A stretch of 64,000 bases of DNA from assembly GCF_000383615.1 (NCBI RefSeq), contig NZ_KB911586.1, positions 191,276 to 255,275 of the forward strand. The letters are read 5' to 3'. Shown in pieces: positions 17,530 to 24,424 of the stretch; positions within the stretch are counted from its first letter, which is position 1, and each line of letters opens with the position of its first letter. The notes under the pieces are model-generated. The model was not told where the DNA came from. It was given only the letters and a program-made list of their open reading frames with translations, and did no database searches. This DNA comes from Streptomyces canus 299MFChir4.1. Its GTDB lineage: Bacteria; Actinomycetota; Actinomycetes; Streptomycetales; Streptomycetaceae. The position numbers and the translations under genes are program-made.

Positions 17530-17617
17530 CCCTGATATCGGCCCTGAGAGGGGCGGGGGAAGCGTTCGGAGGGCGCGCCGTTCGAAGATCAGGGGAGTCT
17601 CGGGGGCCAACCCTGAT
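17530..17617. promoter_or_regulatory. Cluster of CCCTGA(T) boxes between divergent PspC operons
   Basis: CCCTGAT occurs at 17530-17536, CCCTGAG at 17542-17548, and the inverted pair ATCAGGG 17588-17594 / CCCTGAT 17611-17617. All lie in the 178-bp divergent region. The spacing and orientation suggest binding sites for the neighbouring LuxR-type regulator (autoregulation); this is inferred, not matched to a known motif. Confidence 0.45.
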
Positions 17618-17651
17618 GCCCGCGCACCCGGGTCGTGTGACCATCGATGCC

Positions 17652-18944
17652 ATGCCGGAAGCCGCAGCAGCGCCCCTCGTCGAACCGCGGCCGCCGCGCA
17701 AGCTCTACCGCAGCAGTGACGGACGCTGGCTGGGTGGTGTGGCGCGGGGGCTCGCGGGGCATCTCGGGCTGCCCGTGATCTGGGTGCGGCTCGTCTTCGT
17801 CGGCCTGTTCATGGCGGACGGGCTCGGTGCGCTGCTGTATGCCGCGTTCTGGTTCTTCGTGCCGCTCGGCGTCGGCGGGGTCGGTGGGCAGCGGCCCCCG
17901 GCCCTCGTCACCACCGAGACCTCACCGGACGGCCGCCGCAGACTGGTCGCCCGCCGCCCCGACAAGGGCCAGATCGTGGCCCTGCTGCTCATGGTCGTCG
18001 TGGCCATGGTCTTCGTCGGCAATGTCAATGTGGGCAACGGGGCGAAGGCCTACCTCTGGCCCGCCGTCCTGGTCGGCGCGGGCGTCGCCCTGGTCTGGCG
18101 CCAGGCGGACAACGCCCGCCGGGCCCGCTGGATGGAGGTCGGCCGCCGCAGGCGCACCCTGAGCCTGCTGAGGGCCGCGGGCGGTGTCCTCCTCGTCACC
18201 GCCGGTGTCACCGGGGTCTTCGTCCTCCAGGGCTCCGCCGCCCACCTCGGCTCCGTCCTCCAGGCGGCCCTCGCGGTCCTCGTCGGGATAACGCTCCTCG
18301 CGGGGCCGTATCTCGTCCGCATGACCCAGGACCTCTCCGAGGAGCGCCTGATGCGCATCCGTGCCCAGGAGCGCGCGGAGGTCGCGGCCCACGTCCACGA
18401 CTCGGTGCTGCACACCCTGACCCTGATCCAGCGCAACGCGGAGAACGCGAGCGAGGTGCGCCGCCTCGCCCGCGCCCAGGAGCGCGACCTGCGCACCTGG
18501 CTGTACAAACCCGAGGGCACCGGCAAGGACGAGGCCGACGAACCCACCGACCTCGCCGACGCCGTGCGGCGCAACGCGGCCGAGGTCGAGGACAAGCACG
18601 GCGTCCCCATCGAGGTCGTGGTCGTCGGCGACTGCCCGCTCGACGAGAGAACCGGCGCGCAGATGCAGGCCGCGCGTGAGGCGATGGTCAACGCCGCCAA
18701 GTACGGTGGCGAGGGCGGGGCCGTACAGGTGTACGCCGAAGTCGAGGGCAGGAAGGTCTTCGTGTCCGTGCGGGACCGCGGCCCCGGCTTCGACCTCGAC
18801 TCGATACCCGCCGACCGGATGGGTGTCAGACAATCGATCATCGGCCGCATGGAGCGCCATGGCGGCACGGCCCGGCTGCGTGCGGTGCCGGGCGGCGGCA
18901 CGGAGGTCGAGCTGGAGATGGAGAGGGCGGAGAAGACGTCATGA
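17652..18944 (+). CDS. PspC-domain sensor histidine kinase
   Basis: The ~430-residue protein starts with a PspC domain (KLYRSSDGRWLGGVARGLAG, then VIWVRLVFVGLFMADG), followed by further membrane helices (IVALLLMVVVAMVFVG, AYLWPAVLVGAGVALVW). The kinase core is of the NarL/LiaS type: phospho-acceptor histidine in AAHVHDSVLHTLTLIQ (~255), N-box REAMVNAAKYGG, G-box DRGPGFDLDS and GGGTEVELEM. It should autophosphorylate on envelope stress and pass phosphate to the next gene, which it overlaps by 4 bp (ATGA). An alternative ATG lies at 17616; neither start has a strong ribosome-binding site. Confidence 0.9.
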   Translation: MPEAAAAPLVEPRPPRKLYRSSDGRWLGGVARGLAGHLGLPVIWVRLVFVGLFMADGLGALLYAAFWFFVPLGVGGVGGQRPPALVTTETSPDGRRRLVARRPDKGQIVALLLMVVVAMVFVGNVNVGNGAKAYLWPAVLVGAGVALVWRQADNARRARWMEVGRRRRTLSLLRAAGGVLLVTAGVTGVFVLQGSAAHLGSVLQAALAVLVGITLLAGPYLVRMTQDLSEERLMRIRAQERAEVAAHVHDSVLHTLTLIQRNAENASEVRRLARAQERDLRTWLYKPEGTGKDEADEPTDLADAVRRNAAEVEDKHGVPIEVVVVGDCPLDERTGAQMQAAREAMVNAAKYGGEGGAVQVYAEVEGRKVFVSVRDRGPGFDLDSIPADRMGVRQSIIGRMERHGGTARLRAVPGGGTEVELEMERAEKTS

Positions 18945-19666
18945 GCGACCCCACCGAGGCGAACACCGAACCCGTGGAGCCGACGCCGGCCGGCGGCGCG
19001 GGAGAGCGGCACGTGCGCGTGGTCCTCGTCGACGACCACCGCATGTTCCGTACGGGCGTCCAGGCCGAGATCGGCCGGACCGAGGAGACCGGTGTCGAGG
19101 TCGTCGGGGAGGCCGCGGACGTCGACCAGGCCGTCACCGTCATCACCGCGACCCGTCCCGAGGTCGTCCTCCTCGACGTCCATCTCCCGGGCGGCGGCGG
19201 GGTCGAGGTGCTGCGCCGGTGCGCGCCCTTGATGGCCGACGCCGAGCAGCCCGTCCGCTTCCTCGCCCTGTCCGTCTCGGACGCGGCAGAGGACGTCATC
19301 GGAGTGATCCGGGGCGGTGCGCGCGGCTATGTGACGAAGACGATCACCGGCACGGACCTCGTCGACTCCGTCTTCCGCGTCCAGGAGGGCGACGCGGTCT
19401 TCTCGCCGCGCCTGGCCGGCTTCGTCCTGGACGCCTTCGCCTCCACCGACGCCCCGCCGGTCGACGAGGACCTCGACCGCCTCACCCAGCGCGAGCGCGA
19501 GGTGCTGAGGCTCATCGCGCGCGGTTACGCCTACAAGGAGATCGCCAAGCAGCTGTTCATCTCGGTGAAGACGGTCGAGTCCCATGTCTCGGCGGTGCTG
19601 CGGAAGTTGCAGCTGTCGAACCGTCATGAGCTGACCCGGTGGGCGACGGCTCGCCGACTGGTCTGA
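18941..19666 (+). CDS. LuxR/NarL-family response regulator
   Basis: 241 residues. The receiver domain shows acidic pair DDH (~31-33), phospho-acceptor aspartate in VVLLDVHLPGG (~78), Ser/Thr switch in LALSVSD and lysine in YVTKTITG. The C-terminal LuxR helix-turn-helix (LTQREREVLRLIARGYAYKE, then VKTVESHVSAVLRKL) binds DNA. The start overlaps the kinase stop (ATGA), so the pair is co-translated. It probably controls the divergent PspC operon and itself through the CCCTGAT boxes. Confidence 0.93.
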   Translation: MSDPTEANTEPVEPTPAGGAGERHVRVVLVDDHRMFRTGVQAEIGRTEETGVEVVGEAADVDQAVTVITATRPEVVLLDVHLPGGGGVEVLRRCAPLMADAEQPVRFLALSVSDAAEDVIGVIRGGARGYVTKTITGTDLVDSVFRVQEGDAVFSPRLAGFVLDAFASTDAPPVDEDLDRLTQREREVLRLIARGYAYKEIAKQLFISVKTVESHVSAVLRKLQLSNRHELTRWATARRLV

Positions 19667-19684
19667 CGCGGGTACCGCTCGCGC

Positions 19685-20746
19685 TCACACCACGCGCGTG
19701 GCGCCCGCGAACGGCATCTGGTCGATCGGTGCCACCCGCACCGGAGCCGACGGGTTCGGGGCGTGGATCATCTGCCCGTTGCCGATGTAGAGGCCGACGT
19801 GGCTGATGCCCGAGTAGAAGAACACCAGGTCTCCGGGGAGGAGCTCGGAGCGGGAGACCCGCCGCCCGGCGTCGATCTGGGCGTAGGTGGTGCGGGGCAG
19901 GGAGATGCCCGCGGAGCGGTAGGCGGCCTGGATGAGGCCCGAGCAGTCGAAGGCGTCCGGGCCGGTGGCGCCCCATACGTAGGGGCTGCCGAGCTTGGCG
20001 TAGGCGTAGGAGACGGCCGCCGCGGCACGGGAGTTGGGAGCCTCCGTAGTGGCGGCGCCCGGGGTCGCCAGCTCCTCGCGTGCGCCCGTCGTGGCCCGTG
20101 AGGCGCGGTCCCCGTCGCCGCCGAGCACCGCCCGTTCCTCGGCCGGCAGCTGGGACAGCAGCCTGCGGGCCGCGCCCAGTTTCCCGGTGATCGTCTTCTT
20201 GTGCCGCTTCAGCTCCGCCTGGCGCGACTTCAGCGAGGCCAGCTCGATGTGCGCGGCCCCGCGCAACTGCTCGATCTCCCGCAGCTGCCGGCGCACGTTC
20301 GCCACCGAGGCGGCCTGGCGGGTACCGGCCCGTTCGACGAACTCGGCGCTGTCCAGGTACCGGTCGGGGTCGTCGGTCAGGGCGAGCTGCATCGCAGGGT
20401 CCAGGCCGCCGCCGCGGTACTGCGCCGCGGCGATCGAACCCAGCGCGTCCCGCGCCTCGTTGAGCTGTTCCGTCCTGCGGGCCGCCTCGTCCCGCAGGCC
20501 GTCCAGCCGGTTCTCGGCCGCCTCGGCCTGCTCCTTCGCGCCGTTGTACTTCTCGGTGGCCGCCTCGGCCTCCTGGTACAGCTGGTCCACCTTCGCCTTG
20601 ACCTGGGCCGGGGTGAGCTGCGGCTGGGCGTGTCCGATCCCGTCGAAGCCCGTCGCGGTCGCGGCCCCCGCGAGGGCGATCGTCGCTGCCGTACGGACCG
20701 TATGGCCGCCGGCCGAGCGCCTGCGGGGCTTGCGGTGCGCTGCCAC
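19685..20746 (-). CDS. Secreted NlpC/P60 peptidoglycan hydrolase
   Basis: A precursor of ~353 residues: signal peptide (around TAATIALAGAATATG), a long coiled-coil region (~35-215, rich in Glu/Ala/Arg) and a C-terminal NlpC/P60 domain. The catalytic cysteine lies in FDCSGLIQAAY, the histidine in SHVGLYIGNG, and the third polar residue in MIHAPNP. Such endopeptidases cut D-Glu-mDAP bonds in peptidoglycan stems. Start GTG 20746; the frame extends to 20863 but the signal-peptide context favours the shorter form. Paralogue of the gene at 22640. No ydaO-type riboswitch is visible upstream of this copy. Confidence 0.88.
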   Translation of the reverse strand: MAAHRKPRRRSAGGHTVRTAATIALAGAATATGFDGIGHAQPQLTPAQVKAKVDQLYQEAEAATEKYNGAKEQAEAAENRLDGLRDEAARRTEQLNEARDALGSIAAAQYRGGGLDPAMQLALTDDPDRYLDSAEFVERAGTRQAASVANVRRQLREIEQLRGAAHIELASLKSRQAELKRHKKTITGKLGAARRLLSQLPAEERAVLGGDGDRASRATTGAREELATPGAATTEAPNSRAAAAVSYAYAKLGSPYVWGATGPDAFDCSGLIQAAYRSAGISLPRTTYAQIDAGRRVSRSELLPGDLVFFYSGISHVGLYIGNGQMIHAPNPSAPVRVAPIDQMPFAGATRVV

Positions 20747-21200
20747 GTGGACTGCACGTCCTTTCGTACGTTCGTCCGCCCCGGACTCGGGACGTACGAA
20801 CGCCAGGGGGGAGCGGCCGTACGACCGCCCGGGGCGGTGTGCGCGTCCGGCGACGGCCTGCACAGGGGGAGCGGGCCGCCGCCGGACCTTCTCGGCGGTG
20901 GTGGCCGACTGCCGCCCCTGGCCCGGGCGGCGGTGGGGAGCCGGTCACCTGGTGGAGGACGCTAAACCTGACCGTGTCCGAGAGGTGACGGGTTGTGCGG
21001 AACTGCCGTCAGGGGACCGCCGGGTGATCGAAGGTGACCGTGCTGCCGGGGTGCCGCCGTCGACTTCGCGCGGGGCGGTGACCGAACTCCGGATTCCAGG
21101 AGCCGTGACGGGCGGGGAGTGCTATAGGGCGCATATATGCAAGATCTGCTCCAGGGGCCGGTGCGAGCGTCCCTGGGGCCCCGGCATAGGCTCCGGCCTC
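20747..21200. other. 454-bp intergenic region
   Basis: No gene is supported. Near the NlpC/P60 start it holds two related motifs, CGTACGTTCGTCC (20765-20777 area) and GGACGTACGAACG (20800-20815 area), close to inverted copies of each other. Near 21131-21140 is the perfect 10-bp palindrome GCATATATGC with TATAGG just before it, a likely promoter region for the small membrane protein gene at 21201. Confidence 0.4.
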
Positions 21201-21554
21201 ATGGACGTACTCATCCATCTCTTCGTCGGCCTGCACATCATCGGCATCGCCTCGCTGCTGGGCGGCTTCCTCACCCAGATGAAGGCGATGGGCCGGGGCA
21301 CCGCCCGCTTCGTCCCCGCGATGCTGCACGGCGCCGCGACCATGCTGGTCACCGGGGTGATCCTGGTCGGCCTCAACCAGGCCGACGACCAACACGTCAA
21401 CAACATCAAGATCGGCGTGAAGCTGGCCCTGCTGATCGTGATCCTCGGCCTCGTCTATGTGAAGCGGGACGACGAGACGGTGGACAAGCGGCTGTTCGGC
21501 CTGGTCGGCGCGCTGACCACGGCCAATGTCTTCATCGCGGTGCTGTGGACCTGA
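21201..21554 (+). CDS. Small four-helix membrane protein
   Basis: The 117-residue protein is almost entirely hydrophobic, with about four membrane helices (IHLFVGLHIIGIASLLGGF, MLHGAATMLVTGVILVGL, VKLALLIVILGLVYV, LVGALTTANVFIAVLW) and conserved-looking charged loops (QMKAMGRGTARF, VKRDDETVDKR). No family assigned. It converges on the transporter gene, overlapping its 3' end by 23 bp. Confidence 0.8.
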   Translation: MDVLIHLFVGLHIIGIASLLGGFLTQMKAMGRGTARFVPAMLHGAATMLVTGVILVGLNQADDQHVNNIKIGVKLALLIVILGLVYVKRDDETVDKRLFGLVGALTTANVFIAVLWT

Positions 21555-22515
21555 CGGCGGCGAGGGCGGAGCCGACCGCCCCAGCGGCGACGGCCAGCCA
21601 GGCCGCAACCGAGATCCACAGCAGCACCTCACCCGGGGTCCGCGGCCACGGCACGTCCGCGGCGGCGGGGACCGACAGGGTCGCGACCGCCGTCATCCCC
21701 ATGGGGAACACGGTGGCCCAGCGGCGTACGTCGTAGCGCGGTCGCGGCCGTACGCACTCGGCCGCCAGCAGGACGACGTACCAGGCCAGAGAGAGAACCA
21801 GCAAGGCGACGGTCACCGCGCGCAGGACGCCGTGGTCGTCGTCGTTCCACAGGTACAGGCGCGTGCTCTCGGCGGCGAGGAGCCTCGAGCCGGCGAGCGC
21901 CGAGATGGCGAGCGCGCCGCCCGCGATCCACTGGTCGCCCGGTCCGACCAGCACCTGGCGCAGGTCGAAGAGGTAGAGCGCGACGCCGTAGAGGACCAGG
22001 CCGAGCCAGAACAACGTGAGCGCCGTGTGCGCGAGCCATGCCGCCGACTCGGCCGCGGCGAGCGTGGCGCACAGGACCGCGAGGCCCTGGGTGGCCACAC
22101 AGCACAGGAACACCCCGCCGGGCATCTTCCGCTTCCAGTGCCGCACGACGAGCACCGTCAGCACCGGCCACAGCAGCGCGGACAGCGCCAGCAGCGCCTC
22201 GGCGAGGGTCTGCCGGCCCAGCGCGGAGAATCGGATGCCGAGCACGGTGGTCGCCGCCACGGCCGTCAGGCCGCCCGGTGTCCCGGCGTCCGCGGCCCAG
22301 CGCGCGCGCTCCCCCAGCAGTCCTGCGGCGAACTCGGCGGCCAGCCCCAGCCAGGCCGCGCAGCCGATCACCAGGGCGATCCGCGACAGCGTCTCGTGGC
22401 CGGCCAGATGGAGCCCGACCGACAGGATGCCGGTCGCCATCACGGCGGCCCCGGCCGCGGGCGGGCGCCGTGTCCACCAGGCGCGCAGGGGGGAGTGGGG
22501 GGAGGGAGCGGGCAT
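21532..22515 (-). CDS. TDT-family (tellurite-resistance/dicarboxylate) transporter
   Basis: The 327-residue protein has about ten membrane helices and the N-terminal TDT signature PPAAGAAVMATGILSVGLHL. TDT proteins include TehA-like anion channels and C4-dicarboxylate or sulfite exporters. A WKRKMPGG loop and YLFDLRQVL are visible between helices. Its substrate is unknown. The start is ATG 22515. No accessory (TehB-type) gene is nearby, so tellurite resistance should not be assumed. Confidence 0.75.
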   Translation of the reverse strand: MPAPSPHSPLRAWWTRRPPAAGAAVMATGILSVGLHLAGHETLSRIALVIGCAAWLGLAAEFAAGLLGERARWAADAGTPGGLTAVAATTVLGIRFSALGRQTLAEALLALSALLWPVLTVLVVRHWKRKMPGGVFLCCVATQGLAVLCATLAAAESAAWLAHTALTLFWLGLVLYGVALYLFDLRQVLVGPGDQWIAGGALAISALAGSRLLAAESTRLYLWNDDDHGVLRAVTVALLVLSLAWYVVLLAAECVRPRPRYDVRRWATVFPMGMTAVATLSVPAAADVPWPRTPGEVLLWISVAAWLAVAAGAVGSALAAVRSTAPR

Positions 22516-22639
22516 GGGTCGATGCTAGGAAGCTCCCCGCGCCGTGCGAGCGGGGCGCGCACGCGCGTGCGGGGAAATGCACGCGAGTGCGGGCTCTGAG
22601 CGACCGGCCGAAGAGCCCTGGTCCTCAGAGCCCGAGTCC

Positions 22640-23773
22640 TCAGGCCGGGCGGACCACGCTGTGGATCCCCGACTCGCCGTCGTAGTAGATCGACTCCTCA
22701 CGGACGTACGCGCCCGGCTTGGGGGCGTGGATCATCATGCCGTTGCCGATGTAGAGGCCCACGTGGCTGATGTCGTCGTAGAAGAAGACCAGGTCACCGG
22801 GCTGCGCGTCGGCCAGGGAGACCGTGGTGCCGGCGTTGACCTGGTCGTAGGTGACGCGGGGGAGGTCGACGCCGGCGGCCTTCCAGGCGGCCTGGGTGAG
22901 CCCTGAGCAGTCGTAGGAGTCGGGGCCGGTGGCCCCCCAGACGTACGGCTTGCCGACCTGCGCGCGGGCGAAGGCGATGGCCTTGGCGGCCTTGGTGGCG
23001 TACGAGGAGTCGGGCGCCGTCGACGTGCTCTCCTGAGGGGCGGTGGCCTCCTGCGCGGCTTTCTCCGCCGCCGCCTGCTGCTGCGCCAGCTCCGCCGCCT
23101 TGCGGGCCGCCTCCTGCTGCTTGCGCTGCTCGATCGCCGCGAGACGCGCCTTCTCCTGGGCGGTCAGCTCCGACAGCAGCTCGCGCGCGTCGGCGAGCTT
23201 CTTCTGGACGGTCGCCTTGGCGGTCTTCAGGTCGCTCTGCGTCTCGGTGAGCGTCCGAAGGCTCTGGGAGGCCTCCTGGCGCTTCTTCATCGTCGTGGAC
23301 TGCTCGGAGACGTAGTCGTCGACGGCGCCCTTCTGGCGGCTCGTCAAGCGGCCCATCAGCTGGGTCTGGTCGAAGTAGTCCTGCGGGGTGTCGGCGAGCA
23401 GGAACGTCGCCGTGCCGGGCGCGGCGGCGCCGGTGCGGTACTGGGCCGCGGCGAAGGAACCGAGTTCCTCCCGTGCCTCGTTGAGCTTCTGGGTGCGCTG
23501 GGCGACGTCCTCCAGGAGCGTGTCCACCTGCTTGCGCTGCTTGGTGGTCTTCTCCTTGGCGGCGTTGTAGTTGTCGGTCGCGGACTCGGCCTGGCGGTAG
23601 AGGTCGTCGACCTTCTTCTCGACCTCTTCGAGACTCGGCCTGTCATCGGCCGGCGCGGCGTTCGCCGACTGGGACAGCAGGGCCACGGAGGTGAGGGCGG
23701 CCGTCGCGAGGGCCGGGGTCCGTATGCCTGCTACGCGCGTACCGACGGGACGCGACTTGCGGTGCGACGCCAA
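22640..23773 (-). CDS. Secreted NlpC/P60 peptidoglycan hydrolase under riboswitch control
   Basis: A 377-residue precursor with a signal peptide (ending near QSANAAPAD), coiled-coil region (~45-230, with KQQEAARKAAELAQQQ) and NlpC/P60 domain. The catalytic cysteine is in YDCSGLTQAAW, the histidine in SHVGLYIGNG, then MIHAPKP. It should cleave peptidoglycan stem peptides, probably in growth or sporulation. The start is TTG 23773 behind AAGGAG. Immediately upstream is a ydaO-type (c-di-AMP) riboswitch, which in Streptomyces commonly controls cell-wall hydrolases and switches them off at high c-di-AMP. Confidence 0.9.
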   Translation of the reverse strand: MASHRKSRPVGTRVAGIRTPALATAALTSVALLSQSANAAPADDRPSLEEVEKKVDDLYRQAESATDNYNAAKEKTTKQRKQVDTLLEDVAQRTQKLNEAREELGSFAAAQYRTGAAAPGTATFLLADTPQDYFDQTQLMGRLTSRQKGAVDDYVSEQSTTMKKRQEASQSLRTLTETQSDLKTAKATVQKKLADARELLSELTAQEKARLAAIEQRKQQEAARKAAELAQQQAAAEKAAQEATAPQESTSTAPDSSYATKAAKAIAFARAQVGKPYVWGATGPDSYDCSGLTQAAWKAAGVDLPRVTYDQVNAGTTVSLADAQPGDLVFFYDDISHVGLYIGNGMMIHAPKPGAYVREESIYYDGESGIHSVVRPA

Positions 23774-23784
23774 GGGAGGCGACT

Positions 23785-23945
23785 CCTTCCCGTGCTCCGC
23801 CTACCGGGTTAGCTGTCGGGTTCGGGCGAGGTGCTTCGGAAGGTTTGCCCTACGGCCCTTCCCTGCGTGGGAGTCGGCCGATTCACCCCGGGTTCGGTGG
23901 GTCCCCGGCTCCGGGCGCGCGGCGGCGCTGCGGACTCGGCGGAGG
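23785..23945 (-). promoter_or_regulatory. ydaO/c-di-AMP riboswitch
   Basis: Read on the minus strand, the leader of the NlpC/P60 gene has conserved blocks of the actinobacterial ydaO-yuaA class in order: GGGGACCCACCGAACCCGG, GGGTGAATCGGCC, CGTAGGGCAAACCTTCCGA, CCCGAACCCGACAGCTAACC and GTAGGCGGAGCACGGGAAGG. The last block runs directly into the ribosome-binding site. This class binds cyclic di-AMP and usually turns expression off. Boundaries are approximate. Confidence 0.88.
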
Positions 23946-24135
23946 CCGTGCGGCCCGGCGAGGTTCGCCGGAGGGGGTCGTACGGCCTGCCCGGAACGGT
24001 AGCCAACCGGTGTGGCCCGTGTGAAGGTTGATGTTCGATATGCCCGATACATTTTCGTGACCTTGGTCCCCAGGCGTCGCCGCGCGTGGCCAACCCGGGG
24101 TGAACTGTGATGATTTGGGTCTGTTTCCTCCGGGA

Positions 24136-24175
24136 GTGACGGGTGACGGGTGACGGGTGACGGGTGACGGGTAAG
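24136..24175. repeat. 7-bp tandem repeat (GGGTGAC)
   Basis: Four perfect copies of GGGTGAC (24141-24168) are flanked by partial copies (GTGAC before, GGGTAAG after). It lies in the 650-bp gap between the riboswitch-controlled hydrolase and pcrA, about 250 bp before pcrA. Probably a simple-sequence expansion; the unit length and small copy number do not fit CRISPR. Confidence 0.85.
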
Positions 24176-24424
24176 GCGGTGCGGGACGGCCGTGCCGTGG
24201 TGACCAAGGTCTCGCGGGGCGAGCGCACCAACCTGCGGGTGCCGTTCCCGGCGGGCGTCGCCGTCGGCCCTGCGGCGGCCGGACCCGCCTCTCGGCCCGG
24301 TCGGTCGCGGACAGCGTCCGGGGGTGCCGGAGGGCAGGTCCGGAAGATCATCGGCTGTTGATACCGGTGGATGTTCTCAGGGCGGCGGCGGTGTGTCAGT
24401 GGGGCACCCTAGACTCGGAGAGCG

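Noticed and set aside
21532..22515. Tellurite resistance operon
   Set aside because: Only a TDT transporter is present; no tehB or ter genes, so a resistance role is not supported.
24136..24175. CRISPR array
   Set aside because: Unit is 7 bp without spacers; no cas genes nearby.
24164..24361. 65-codon plus-strand frame before pcrA
   Set aside because: Begins inside the heptamer repeat and lacks a ribosome-binding site and recognisable content.
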